Assembly: GCF_030269325.1 (NCBI RefSeq) | Contig: NZ_BSTD01000010.1 | Location: 79,597-143,596 of the forward strand | From: Amycolatopsis sp. NBRC 101858 | GTDB lineage: Bacteria; Actinomycetota; Actinomycetes; Mycobacteriales; Pseudonocardiaceae | DNA: 64,000 nt | Reading direction: 5' to 3' | In this document: in pieces, positions 43,764 to 52,154 of the stretch | Layout: every line of letters begins with the position of its first letter | Position numbering within the stretch: position 1 is the first letter of the stretch | Notes under the pieces: model-generated | What the model saw: the letters and a program-made list of their open reading frames with translations, nothing else | Database searches by the model: none | What the model was told of the DNA's origin: nothing | Translations under genes and position numbers: made by a program

Positions 43764-44540
43764 ATGACCACCCTCATCCTCGGCGGCACCGGCAAGACCG
43801 GCCGCCGCGTCGCGCAGCGCGTCGACCATGCCCGGATCGCGTCGCGCCGCACCGGTTTCGACCTCGGCGACCCCTCGAGCTGGGCCCTGGACGGCGTCAC
43901 GGCCGTCTACCTCGTGGAGCCCGACCTGCAGGCCGGCCCGCGCCTGCCGCGCTTCGTCACCGAAGCGGTCGCGGCGGGCGCGCGACGGCTGGTGCTGCTG
44001 TCCGCGCCGCGCGCCAGCGAGGAGGGCCATCCGCTGCACGCCGCCGAACGGGCCGTCCGCGAATCCGGCGTCGGCTGGACCATCCTGCACCCGAACTGGT
44101 TCGCGCAGAACTTCAGCGAAGGCCCGTGGGCGCAGGGGATCCGCGACGGCGTCCTGACCCTGCCGACCGGAGACGGCCGCGCGCCCTTCGTCGACGCCGA
44201 GGACATCGCCGAGCTCGCCGCGGCGGCGCTGACCGGCGACCGCCACGACGGCGAGGTCTACGAGCTGACCGGTCCGCGGGCGGTGAGCTTCGGGGAAGCG
44301 GTGAGCCTGATCGCCCGGGCGGCCGGGCGGGGGATCGAGCACGCGGACGTCGACCCCGAGGCGTTCGTCGAACGACAAACCGCTTACGGCGTCCCGCTTC
44401 CCGTGGCCCGCCTGCTCACCGGCCTGCTCACGGACCTGCGCGACGGCCGGGGCGCCGACCTCGGGGACGGCGTCGAGCGCGCACTCGGCCGGCCGCCGCG
44501 GTCGTTCGAAGAGTTCGTCGCCGGGACCTCCTGGACCTGA
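43764..44540 (+). CDS. NmrA-like NAD(P)-binding protein
   Basis: 258 residues with N-terminal LILGGTGKTGRRVAQRV Rossmann motif and a C-terminal half of the azoreductase/NmrA kind (LHPNWFAQNFSEG). ATG 43764 is chosen over 43728 since the family begins right before the glycine motif. No catalytic Tyr-x3-Lys; likely a quinone reductase or redox sensor. Ends 3 bases from the converging DUF2235 gene. Confidence 0.85.
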   Translation: MTTLILGGTGKTGRRVAQRVDHARIASRRTGFDLGDPSSWALDGVTAVYLVEPDLQAGPRLPRFVTEAVAAGARRLVLLSAPRASEEGHPLHAAERAVRESGVGWTILHPNWFAQNFSEGPWAQGIRDGVLTLPTGDGRAPFVDAEDIAELAAAALTGDRHDGEVYELTGPRAVSFGEAVSLIARAAGRGIEHADVDPEAFVERQTAYGVPLPVARLLTGLLTDLRDGRGADLGDGVERALGRPPRSFEEFVAGTSWT

Positions 44541-44543
44541 CGA

Positions 44544-46061
44544 TCAGCCGAGCCGCGTGATCGTCAGCCGCACGGAGCCGCGGTTGCCCGAATACCCGAG
44601 CCAGCTGTCGTTGGCGAACGCGTAGAAGTACCCCGGCTCCCGGTTGACCCACTTCTCCAGCCGGCCGCCGATCGGGAACGCCTCGTACGGTTGCTGCACG
44701 TCGTGGGCGTCGAGGTTCGGGGCTGCCACCGCGCCGGTCAGCGTCATCCACTTCGCGGCTTCGCAGCGGCGGCCGCCGAACGGACGGGCGTGGGCGTCGT
44801 TGAGCCGGGCGAGCTGGGCCTGGAGCCAGGCCGACGTCGTGGCCAGCGCGTGCAGCACGTCCTGGAAGTCCAGCCGGGCGTCGGCCTCGGTGCCGTCGGG
44901 GTGGTGCGCGATCTTCCCGTTCAGCCAGGTGCCCTCGGCGGCGAACGCGTACTCGCCGGGGTCGAGGTAGATCCCCGTCCAGTTCCACGGCTTCCCGGCG
45001 TAGACGTCGACCGTCGCCGACTCGCCGGCCTCGAGGCGACGCCCCGCGCGGTAGGGGCCCGTGGTGATCGGCGGCGTCGCCTGCCGGTCCACCGCGGACG
45101 GCGCGACGCCGGCGGAACCGGCGCCGATGAACGGGAAGGCGCGCGGCGCCGGGCACAGGACCGTGTACACGCTGTGGAGCGAGTTGTGCAGCACGCCCTG
45201 GGCGTCCGGCGTGATCTGCTTGTACATCCCGTCGTCGAAGACGAGGTCCGGCACGACCGCGCGGCACTCGTCGATCATCCACTGCAGGGCGGCGTCGGAC
45301 AGGCCGCTGCTGTCGTGCCCGCCGCCGACGTCGCAGTGGTCGCCGGGGAACCAGACCTGCGCGGCCGTGCGGCCGCCGTCCACTTCGTGCAGGTTCGACC
45401 ACAGGGTCGGCATGAACGGGCCGCGCATCTCGTCGATGGCGAGCGCCTGGCGGGCGTGCTTGACGTGGTCGCCGAGTTTCGTGTCGTGGAACCGGGGGAG
45501 GTGCCCGACGTGGTCTTCGACGAGCTTGAGCGGCCCGAGCCAGTCCGGGATGCCGAGCGAGCCGACGGTGTCCCAGACGCCGAGGAACTCGATCGGGACC
45601 GGGTCGGCCGCCTCGCCGGCCCCGGCCCGGTAGCCGGTGGTGAAGAGCCGGTCGACCTCGGCCCAGAACTCGGTGGAGCCGGCGGTCTTGAGGTCCGCGG
45701 GCAGGCCGCAGCGGCGGATCATGCCGCAGAGGCTGCGCACGGTGAACGCCCCGCGGCTGAACCCGAAGAGGTGGATCGCGTCGCCGGGGGAGTAGGTGCG
45801 CGCGAGCCAGCCGTAGGCGCTCTTGATGTTCTCCGAGAGCCCCTTGCCGACGAGCCCGCCTTCGAGGTGGTCGAGCAGCCCGGGCCCGGTGCCGACACCC
45901 GGGTGGTAGTACCGCGGCTGGCGGTCGAGGTCCGCGACGGCATGGTGCAGCCGCGCGACGTTCGTCGGCGCGGGCCGGCCCTGTTGCTCCTGGTCGGGCG
46001 TGTTCCAGGTGCCGTCGCAGCAGACCACCAGGTGCCGCCGGGTGCCGTTCGGCTCCGTCAT
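44544..46061 (-). CDS. DUF2235 (Tle1-like) alpha/beta-hydrolase
   Basis: 505 residues. DUF2235 core: VVCCDGTWNTPDQ at the start, nucleophile elbow GFSRGAF (Ser102), FLGVWDTVGSLG and WFPGDHCDVGGGHD with the catalytic Asp/His. From about 335 to the end is a lectin-like beta domain (AGESATVDVYAGKPWNWTGIYLDPGEYAF) that is not in the type VI effector Tle1. No signal peptide and no secretion genes nearby. Likely a cytoplasmic phospholipase or esterase; role unknown. Confidence 0.85.
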   Translation of the reverse strand: MTEPNGTRRHLVVCCDGTWNTPDQEQQGRPAPTNVARLHHAVADLDRQPRYYHPGVGTGPGLLDHLEGGLVGKGLSENIKSAYGWLARTYSPGDAIHLFGFSRGAFTVRSLCGMIRRCGLPADLKTAGSTEFWAEVDRLFTTGYRAGAGEAADPVPIEFLGVWDTVGSLGIPDWLGPLKLVEDHVGHLPRFHDTKLGDHVKHARQALAIDEMRGPFMPTLWSNLHEVDGGRTAAQVWFPGDHCDVGGGHDSSGLSDAALQWMIDECRAVVPDLVFDDGMYKQITPDAQGVLHNSLHSVYTVLCPAPRAFPFIGAGSAGVAPSAVDRQATPPITTGPYRAGRRLEAGESATVDVYAGKPWNWTGIYLDPGEYAFAAEGTWLNGKIAHHPDGTEADARLDFQDVLHALATTSAWLQAQLARLNDAHARPFGGRRCEAAKWMTLTGAVAAPNLDAHDVQQPYEAFPIGGRLEKWVNREPGYFYAFANDSWLGYSGNRGSVRLTITRLG

Positions 46062-46150
46062 CCGTTCCCCCTGTCGCTCCCCTCGGAATGCTATTAGGAG
46101 GCAGTGCGCGGCCGTGGAGATACCGTCGGATTTGACTATGCTCGCGGACC

Positions 46151-47110
46151 GTGCCGGAAACGCGTCTCGACCTCGACCGGATCCGGGCCGCCCGGCGGGT
46201 GATCGACCCGGTCTTCCTCGACAGCCCGCTCTACCGCTGCGAACCCCTCGAACGCGAGCTCGGCTGCCGGGTGAGCATCAAGCTCGAGACCGCGAACCCC
46301 GTCCGCAGCTTCAAGGGCCGCGGCACCGAACTCGTCGTGGACGGCCTCGCCGGGCGTGGCGAGCGGGCCGCCGTGTGCGCCAGTGCGGGCAACCTCGGCC
46401 AGGCCCTCGCGTTGTCCGGGCGGCGCCGGGGGATCGACGTCACCGTCGTCGCGTCGAGGTTCGCGCCCGCGGCGAAGCTCGAACGCATCCGCGCGCTCGG
46501 TGCCCACCTGGAGCTGGTGGACGGCGACTTCGAACTGGCCCGCGCCCGCGCGGTGGCGCTCGCCCGGGAGCGGGGCGTGCGCCTGGTCGAGGACAGCCTG
46601 GACGTCGAGACCTGCGAAGGCGCGGCGACGATCGGCCTCGAACTGGCGGACGCCGGGCCGTTCGACGCGGTCCTCGTCGCCCTCGGCGGCGGCGCGATGG
46701 CCACCGGGGTCGGTCACGTCCTCAAGACCCGCGCCCCGGGCACGGAAGTGATCGCCGTCCAGCCGGCGGGAGCCCCGGCGATGACCCTGTCCTGGCGCGC
46801 GCGGCGCGTCGTCACGACGGAGTCGGCCGACACGATCGCCGACGGCGTGGCCGGCCGCTTCCCGATCCCGGAGGTCCTCGACGACCTCCTCGCCGTGGCC
46901 GACGACGCCGTCCTGGTGCGGGAGCCGTCGATCATCGCGGGGATGCGGCTGTTCCTGGAGCACGCGGGCCTGGTGGTGGAGCCGTCGGCGGCCCTCGGCG
47001 TCGCGGCGATCCTCGAAGACCGTGACCGCTTCGCCGGGCTTGACGTGGTCACCATCGTCTGCGGCGGCAACGTCGACCTGCCCGCGTACTTCCGGTGGTT
47101 AGGCCGTTGA
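46151..47110 (+). CDS. PLP-dependent threonine dehydratase-family enzyme
   Basis: 319 residues, fold type II: Lys55 in VRSFKGRG, CASAGNLGQALAL loop, glycine loop ALGGGAMATG. The asparagine-bearing SAGN is followed by L rather than H, unlike the two other copies, so substrate binding may differ. Start GTG 46151. It is divergent from DUF2235 and precedes the hydroxyproline operon, but an opposite-strand gene lies between, so cotranscription is unlikely. Ends overlap the YcxB-like gene by 12 bases. Confidence 0.85.
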   Translation: MPETRLDLDRIRAARRVIDPVFLDSPLYRCEPLERELGCRVSIKLETANPVRSFKGRGTELVVDGLAGRGERAAVCASAGNLGQALALSGRRRGIDVTVVASRFAPAAKLERIRALGAHLELVDGDFELARARAVALARERGVRLVEDSLDVETCEGAATIGLELADAGPFDAVLVALGGGAMATGVGHVLKTRAPGTEVIAVQPAGAPAMTLSWRARRVVTTESADTIADGVAGRFPIPEVLDDLLAVADDAVLVREPSIIAGMRLFLEHAGLVVEPSAALGVAAILEDRDRFAGLDVVTIVCGGNVDLPAYFRWLGR

Positions 47111-47602
47111 CCCGGCCAGCAGGCCCTTCGCGCGCATGGCGGCCCGGAACGTGTCCGTCTGCGCGGCGTCGAGGAGGTCCGCCGGGAACGCGATCTTGCC
47201 CTCGGCCTCGATCTTCAGGACCCAGAACCCGCGGACCAGCGCGACGTTCGTGAAGGTGGTCCAGGCCCGGGTCATCGTCCGCCCGGGCGACTCGGCGGCG
47301 TACTCGGCGTCGGTCAGGACGATCCGGGTGGCCCCGGGCTCGTCGAAGGACCGCAGCCGCCGGCTGATCCGCCGCGCCTGGAGGACCGGCCAGCCCAGGC
47401 CGAGCAGGAGGACCACGCCGCCGACGCCCAACCCGACCGGGTCGGGCGTCGCACCCTGGAGCGCTTCGGCCAGCACCAGCACCCCGAGCACGACGTAGAT
47501 CCCGGCCGGCAACCACCGGGCCACCGGGGCGCTCGGGTGGCACGCGCGGAACGACCGCTTCGCCATTTCCGGCGTGAAGACGAACGACAACGAGATGTCC
47601 AC
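47099..47602 (-). CDS. YcxB-like membrane protein
   Basis: 167 residues. Two hydrophobic segments (WLPAGIYVVLGVLVLAEAL and VGLGVGGVVLLLGLGWPVL) separated by a short loop, then a soluble domain with EYAAESPGRTMTRAWTTFTNVALVRGFWVLKIE, which resembles the YcxB/DUF-type PH-like C-terminal domain. GTG 47602. Unlinked to its neighbours in function. Confidence 0.75.
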   Translation of the reverse strand: MDISLSFVFTPEMAKRSFRACHPSAPVARWLPAGIYVVLGVLVLAEALQGATPDPVGLGVGGVVLLLGLGWPVLQARRISRRLRSFDEPGATRIVLTDAEYAAESPGRTMTRAWTTFTNVALVRGFWVLKIEAEGKIAFPADLLDAAQTDTFRAAMRAKGLLAGSTA

Positions 47603-47708
47603 GGACGGTTCCCCCAGGGTGGTGATCGGGCGCGGTGATTCTGGCACAGCGCCCGGCGTGTCATCATGACCGTGGCCCGATCGGCAAACCGAACGGAGAC
47701 GGGGCTCG

Positions 47709-48332
47709 ATGGACGCTTTACCGAACGGCGGGACGCCCGTGGCCGAGCCGTCGATCCGGGACATGCTCGCCGTCAACCTGCGGGCGGCGCGGGCGGCGCG
47801 GGGCCTGTCGCTGTCCGAGCTCTCGCGGCGGTCCGGGATCGGCAAGGCGACCCTCTCGCAGCTGGAAGCCGGCACCGGCAACCCGACGATCGAGACCGTC
47901 TTCAGCCTGTCCCGTGCGCTGGAAGTGGCCATCTCCGACCTGCTCGACCACCGGCCCCGCGGCGGGCTGACCGTCGTGCGCGCGGCCGACGTCGAGGTCC
48001 TCCGCGGCGAGGGCATCGACCTGCGGCCGCTGCGCCGGATCGAGGCCGAGAACAGCGTTTTCGAGGTTTACGACCAGGTCGTGCGCGGCGATGCGCCGCA
48101 GCGGTCGCAGGGGCACGTCGGGGTCGAGCACACCGTCGTCCAGACCGGTGGGCTGCGCGTCGAGGTCGGCGGGCGGACGGTCGACCTCGGGCCAGGGGAC
48201 TACGTCGCCTTCGACGCCGGCGAGCCGCACAGCTACACCGCGCTCGAAGCCCCGGTGCACTCGGTGCTGCTGCTCCAGTACCGGGCGGGCGAACGCCTCG
48301 ACGGACGGCCGCACCCCGTCTTGCAGGATTGA
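47709..48332 (+). CDS. XRE-type regulator with C-terminal cupin (HypR-like)
   Basis: 207 residues: HTH at about 15-75 (LSLSELSRRSGIGKATLSQLEAGTGNPTIETVFSLSRALEV) and a cupin from about 120 (YVAFDAGEPHSYTAL). Such proteins control amino acid catabolic operons. It lies 60 bases upstream of the hydroxyproline operon on the same strand, with an inverted repeat between; the regulator and target probably are linked. Confidence 0.88.
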   Translation: MDALPNGGTPVAEPSIRDMLAVNLRAARAARGLSLSELSRRSGIGKATLSQLEAGTGNPTIETVFSLSRALEVAISDLLDHRPRGGLTVVRAADVEVLRGEGIDLRPLRRIEAENSVFEVYDQVVRGDAPQRSQGHVGVEHTVVQTGGLRVEVGGRTVDLGPGDYVAFDAGEPHSYTALEAPVHSVLLLQYRAGERLDGRPHPVLQD

Positions 48333-48364
48333 CACCTCCGCCTCGCGAGACTTAACCTCCGATC

Positions 48365-48380
48365 GTTCGCTTTAACGAAC
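48365..48380. promoter_or_regulatory. Operator-like repeat GTTCG-CTTTAA-CGAAC
   Basis: Perfect 5-base arms with a 6-base centre, upstream of the FAD dehydrogenase gene (GGAGGG, then ATG 48393). It is the likely site for the XRE-cupin regulator. Confidence 0.5.
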
Positions 48381-48392
48381 ACCGGAGGGTCG

Positions 48393-49538
48393 ATGAACCG
48401 AACGCGCGCGGTGGTGATCGGAGCCGGCGTCGTCGGGGCGGCGTGCGCCCGGGAGCTGAGCCTCGCCGGATTCGGCGTCCTGGTGGTCGACCGGGGCCGG
48501 CCCGCGGGCGGCACCACCTCGCACGGCGAAGGCAACCTCCTCGTGTCGGACAAGGGCCCGGGCGCCGAACTCCGGCTCGCGCAGCTTTCGGCCCGGCTGT
48601 GGCCGGAGATCGCGGCCGAACTCGGCGACGCCTGCGAGTTCGATCCCAAGGGCGGCATCGTCGTGGCCACCACCGAAGCCGGTGCCCGCGCGCTCACGGC
48701 GTTCGCCGCCGAGCAGGCCGATGCCGGGGTGCGTATCGAGTCACTGTCCACAGTGGAGCTCGCGGCGGCCGAACCGGCGTTGACCCGCGAGGTGACCGCC
48801 GCGGTCCGCTACCCGGAGGACGCGCAGGTCCAGCCGGCCGGCGCGACGCTGGCCCTGCTCGGCTCGGCCCTCGCGCACGGCGCCCGCCTGCGTACCGACA
48901 CGGAAGTGATCGGCGCCGTCGTCCGCGGCGGCCGGATCACCGGGGTCCGCGTTCCGGGTGAAGTCTTCGAGGCCGACGTCGTCGTGAACGCGGCGGGTCC
49001 GTGGGCGGGCGAGGTTTCGGCGCGCCTGGGCGCCCCGATCGCGGTCCGGCCCCGGCGCGGCGAGGTGCTGGTGACCACGCCGATGCCCGGGGTGGTGCGG
49101 CACAAGGTGTACGACGCGGACTACGTCGGGGCGGTCGGCTCCGGCGACGGCGAGCTGCAGACGTCCGCGGTGGTCGAGTCGACGCGGGGCGGCACGATCC
49201 TGATCGGCTCGTCCCGCCGCCGGGTGGGCTTCGACGAGGCGATCGTGCCGGGTGTGCTGAGCGCCATCGCGGCCACGGCGCTGCGGCTGTTCCCGTCGCT
49301 GGCCGACGCCGCGGTGATGCGCGCGTACGGCGGGTTCCGGCCCTATGTGGACGATCACCTCCCGGTCCTCGGCGAGGACCCGAGGGTCGGAAACCTTTGG
49401 CACGCAACGGGACACGAGGGCGCGGGCATCGGCCTGAGCGTCGGCACGGCGAGGCTGCTGCGTGAGCTGCTGACGGGGGCTTCGCCGTCGATGCCGGTGG
49501 AGGAGTTCACGGTGGACCGCCCGGCGGTGGTCGCATGA
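48393..49538 (+). CDS. FAD-dependent D-hydroxyproline/D-amino-acid dehydrogenase, catalytic subunit
   Basis: 381 residues of the DadA/glycine oxidase type: dinucleotide motif VVIGAGVVGAACARELSLAGFGVLVVDRG and C-terminal ATGHEGAGIGLSVGTARLL. Oxidises the D-imino acid (D-cis-4-hydroxyproline) made by the epimerase into a pyrroline-hydroxycarboxylate. Its stop overlaps the start of the 2Fe-2S gene. With the next two genes it makes a three-subunit dehydrogenase of the HcnABC/LhpBEF type. Confidence 0.88.
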   Translation: MNRTRAVVIGAGVVGAACARELSLAGFGVLVVDRGRPAGGTTSHGEGNLLVSDKGPGAELRLAQLSARLWPEIAAELGDACEFDPKGGIVVATTEAGARALTAFAAEQADAGVRIESLSTVELAAAEPALTREVTAAVRYPEDAQVQPAGATLALLGSALAHGARLRTDTEVIGAVVRGGRITGVRVPGEVFEADVVVNAAGPWAGEVSARLGAPIAVRPRRGEVLVTTPMPGVVRHKVYDADYVGAVGSGDGELQTSAVVESTRGGTILIGSSRRRVGFDEAIVPGVLSAIAATALRLFPSLADAAVMRAYGGFRPYVDDHLPVLGEDPRVGNLWHATGHEGAGIGLSVGTARLLRELLTGASPSMPVEEFTVDRPAVVA

Positions 49539-49789
49539 TCGAGATCACCGTCGACGGTGAGGCACTTGCCGGAACCGAGGGGCAGACGGTGGCCGGAGTG
49601 CTGCTGGCCGCCGGGCGGACGTCGTGGCGCACCACGCGCTCGGGGGCGCCTCGAGGTGTTTTCTGCGGGATCGGCGCGTGCTTCGACTGCGTGGTGACGG
49701 TGAACGGGGTACCGGACGTCCGGGCGTGCCGCCGTCGCGCCGTCGACGGGGACGAGATCCGGACGCAGTCCCGTGAGGAGGAGGCATGA
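49535..49789 (+). CDS. 2Fe-2S ferredoxin-like subunit
   Basis: 84 residues with four cysteines (44, 49, 52 and 65) in GVFCGIGACFDC...VRAC, a plant-type [2Fe-2S] pattern. Electron carrier between the FAD subunit and the FAD/NAD subunit of the hydroxyproline dehydrogenase (HcnA-like). Both ends overlap neighbours by 4 bases (ATGA). Confidence 0.88.
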   Translation: MIEITVDGEALAGTEGQTVAGVLLAAGRTSWRTTRSGAPRGVFCGIGACFDCVVTVNGVPDVRACRRRAVDGDEIRTQSREEEA

Positions 49790-51246
49790 CGAGGGTGGTC
49801 GTGATCGGCGCCGGCCCCGCGGGGCTCGCGGCGGCCGAAGCGGCGCTGGAGGCCGGGGCCGAGGTGACGGTGTTGGATCAGTCGGACGCGCCGGGCGGGC
49901 AGTACCACCGGACGTTGTACGGCACGCCGCACGGCTTCGATGCCGTGCTGAGCCGGTGCGAGTGGTGGCCGGAAAGCACGGTGTGGGCGCTGGAAGCTGC
50001 CGCGCCGGGCGATCCCGTGGCTGCCGCCCGTGCGATCGGCGATCCCGCGGCGGGCGATCCCGCGATCGCCACCCGTGTGGCCGACGGTCCCGCAGGTGGC
50101 GATGCGGGGGCGGGCGATCCCGCGGCTGCCACCCGCGCGGTCAGCGACCCCGCAGCCACCAGGCGTGGAGCGGGCCTCCGGCTCCACGTCCTGCGCGGCC
50201 CGGCCGATGGCTCCGGTCGTACCCGCCACCTCCTCGAACCCGATGCCTTGGTCCTCGCCACCGGAGCGCACGATCGCACCCTGCCCTTCCCCGGCTGGCA
50301 GCTGCCCGGCGTCTTCACCGCGGGTGCCGCGCAGGCGCTCGCCAAGGGGGAACGGGTCGCCGTCGGAAAGCGCGTTCTCGTCGCCGGGGCTGGGCCCTTC
50401 CTGCTGCCCGTCACCGAATCGCTCCTCAGCGTCGGGGTCGACGTTGCCGCCGTTCTGGAGACCAACCCCGCCAAGACCGTCCTCAACGGATGGCGCTTCC
50501 CCATGCGCAAAGCCGGCGAACTGGCCCGCTACGCCGCCACCCTCGCCCGGCACCGCGTCCCCTACCTCCTGGGCCGCACCGTCGTCGAGGCCCGCGGAGA
50601 CGTTCGGGTGCGCGAAGCCGTCACCGCGCGGGTCCGTGCGGACTGGTCCGTCGTGCCCGGCACCGAACGCACCTATGCGGTCGATGCCGTCTGCGTCGGG
50701 CACGGCTTCACGCCGCAACCCGAACTCGCCGTCGCCGCCGGGTGCGTGCTCGACGGCGGGTTCGTCCGCACCGACGACCACCAGCGCACCAGCGTCGCGA
50801 CTGTCTTCGCCGCCGGGGAGATCACCGGGATCGGCGGTGCGGACGCCGCGCGAGCCGAGGGCGCGGTCGCCGGGTGCGCCGCCGCCGGGGGTACGCCGAG
50901 CCGGGCGCTGCTGCGCGAGCGTGACCGCACCAGGAAATTCGCGCAGCGGCTGAACGCGGCCCACCCCATCGGCGCCGCCTGGCCCGGCTGGCTGCGCGAC
51001 GACACGATCGTCTGCCGCTGCGAGGAAACCACCTACGGAGACCTGAAAAGCGCCGTCGACGACCCGGTCGCGCCGGGACCGCACGCCCTCAAGCTCGGCA
51101 CCCGCGCCGGCCTCGGCCCGTGCCAGGGCCGGATGTGCGGGCCTGCCGTCGCCGAGCTCTGCGGCGGCGCCGAACGCCACCACCGTCCGATCGCCCAGCC
51201 GATCCGCCTGGGCGAGCTCGCCGACCCGAAGGAGACCCCAGCATGA
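49786..51246 (+). CDS. FAD/NAD(P)-dependent oxidoreductase subunit (HcnB-like)
   Basis: 486 residues: FAD motif VIGAGPAGLAAAEAALEAGAEVTVLDQ, second Rossmann VAVGKRVLVAGAGPFLLPV at about 190-210, and a C-terminal BFD-like [2Fe-2S] site CRCEETTYGDL...GPCQGRMCGP with four cysteines. It is the third subunit of the hydroxyproline dehydrogenase. It contains an extra low-complexity stretch of about 52 residues (repeat at 50008-50163) inside the FAD domain, and is longer than typical relatives (about 430-460). Overlaps the deaminase gene by 4 bases. Confidence 0.85.
   Translation: MTRVVVIGAGPAGLAAAEAALEAGAEVTVLDQSDAPGGQYHRTLYGTPHGFDAVLSRCEWWPESTVWALEAAAPGDPVAAARAIGDPAAGDPAIATRVADGPAGGDAGAGDPAAATRAVSDPAATRRGAGLRLHVLRGPADGSGRTRHLLEPDALVLATGAHDRTLPFPGWQLPGVFTAGAAQALAKGERVAVGKRVLVAGAGPFLLPVTESLLSVGVDVAAVLETNPAKTVLNGWRFPMRKAGELARYAATLARHRVPYLLGRTVVEARGDVRVREAVTARVRADWSVVPGTERTYAVDAVCVGHGFTPQPELAVAAGCVLDGGFVRTDDHQRTSVATVFAAGEITGIGGADAARAEGAVAGCAAAGGTPSRALLRERDRTRKFAQRLNAAHPIGAAWPGWLRDDTIVCRCEETTYGDLKSAVDDPVAPGPHALKLGTRAGLGPCQGRMCGPAVAELCGGAERHHRPIAQPIRLGELADPKETPA
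50008..50163 (+). repeat. In-frame GDPxxAxRA repeat within the FAD subunit
   Basis: GGCGATCCCG recurs at 50008, 50038, 50053 and 50113 with degenerate copies between, giving the peptide units GDPVAAARAI, GDPAAGDPAIATRVA and GDPAAATRAV. The repeat keeps the reading frame and lies between the end of one strand (VWALEAAAPG) and the next (GLRLHVLRG), so it is likely a surface loop expanded by replication slippage. Confidence 0.8.
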
Positions 51247-52154
51247 GCACCCGCGACCTCGGCGGCGTGGTCGTCGCCGCCGCGTTGCCGTACCGACCCG
51301 ACGACAGCGCGCCCGCCGGCCTGGCCGTCGACTACGACGCCTACGCCGAGCACTGCCGCTGGCTCGTCGAGAACGGCTGCCGCGGCGTCGGCCCGAACGG
51401 CTCCCTCGGCGAATACTCCTCCCTGACCGACGACGAACGCCGCCGCGTCGCCCGCACCGCGATCGAAGCGGTCGGCGAAGACGGGATCGTGGTCGTCGGC
51501 GTCCACGGACCCGGCGCGCACCAAGCGAAGCAGTGGGCGGAAGCGGCCGCCGAAGACGGCGCGCACGGCGTGCTGTGCCTCCCGCCGACGCTCTACCGCG
51601 CCAACCGCGGCGAGGTCCTCGCCCACTTCGAGGCCGTCGCGTCCGTCGGGCTGCCGGTGATGGTCTACAACAACCCCTTCGACACCAAGGTCGACCTCAC
51701 GCCCGACCTGCTGGCCGAGATCGCGCGGATCGACAACATCGTGGCCGTCAAGGAGTTCTCCGGCGACGTCCGGCGCGTGCTGGAGATCCGCGAGCGCGCC
51801 CCGGAGCTGGCCGTGATCAGCGGCGCCGACGACGTCGCCCTGGAGAGCCTGCTGATGGGCGCAACCGGCTGGTTCGCCGGCTTCCCGAACGTCTTCCCGG
51901 CCGAGTCGGCACGCCTGTTCGAACTGGCCACGGCGGGCAAGCTCGACGAGGCCCGCGCGCTGTACGAGCCGCTGGTGGCCGCGTTCCGGTGGGACTCGCG
52001 CACCGAGTTCGTCCAGGCCATCAAGCTCGGCATGGACATGGTGGGCCGCCACGGCGGGCCGTGCCGCCCGCCGCGGGGACCGCTGTCCGGCGCCCAGCGC
52101 GAGCAGGTCCGCGCCGACATGGGCCGCGCGCTCGCCTCGCTGGGGGTGGCGTAG
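51243..52154 (+). CDS. Dihydrodipicolinate synthase-family deaminase (hydroxy-pyrroline-carboxylate type)
   Basis: 303 residues, DapA/NAL fold. Schiff-base lysine Lys170 in VAVKEFSGD and Tyr142 in VYNNP. In the hydroxyproline pathway this member converts pyrroline-4-hydroxy-2-carboxylate to 2-oxoglutarate semialdehyde with loss of ammonia. Start ATG 51243 overlaps the previous stop; the epimerase GTG follows directly at 52155. Confidence 0.87.
   Translation: MSTRDLGGVVVAAALPYRPDDSAPAGLAVDYDAYAEHCRWLVENGCRGVGPNGSLGEYSSLTDDERRRVARTAIEAVGEDGIVVVGVHGPGAHQAKQWAEAAAEDGAHGVLCLPPTLYRANRGEVLAHFEAVASVGLPVMVYNNPFDTKVDLTPDLLAEIARIDNIVAVKEFSGDVRRVLEIRERAPELAVISGADDVALESLLMGATGWFAGFPNVFPAESARLFELATAGKLDEARALYEPLVAAFRWDSRTEFVQAIKLGMDMVGRHGGPCRPPRGPLSGAQREQVRADMGRALASLGVA

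Noticed and set aside
44544..46061. Type VI secretion effector
   Set aside because: Actinobacterial context, no VgrG, PAAR or immunity gene.
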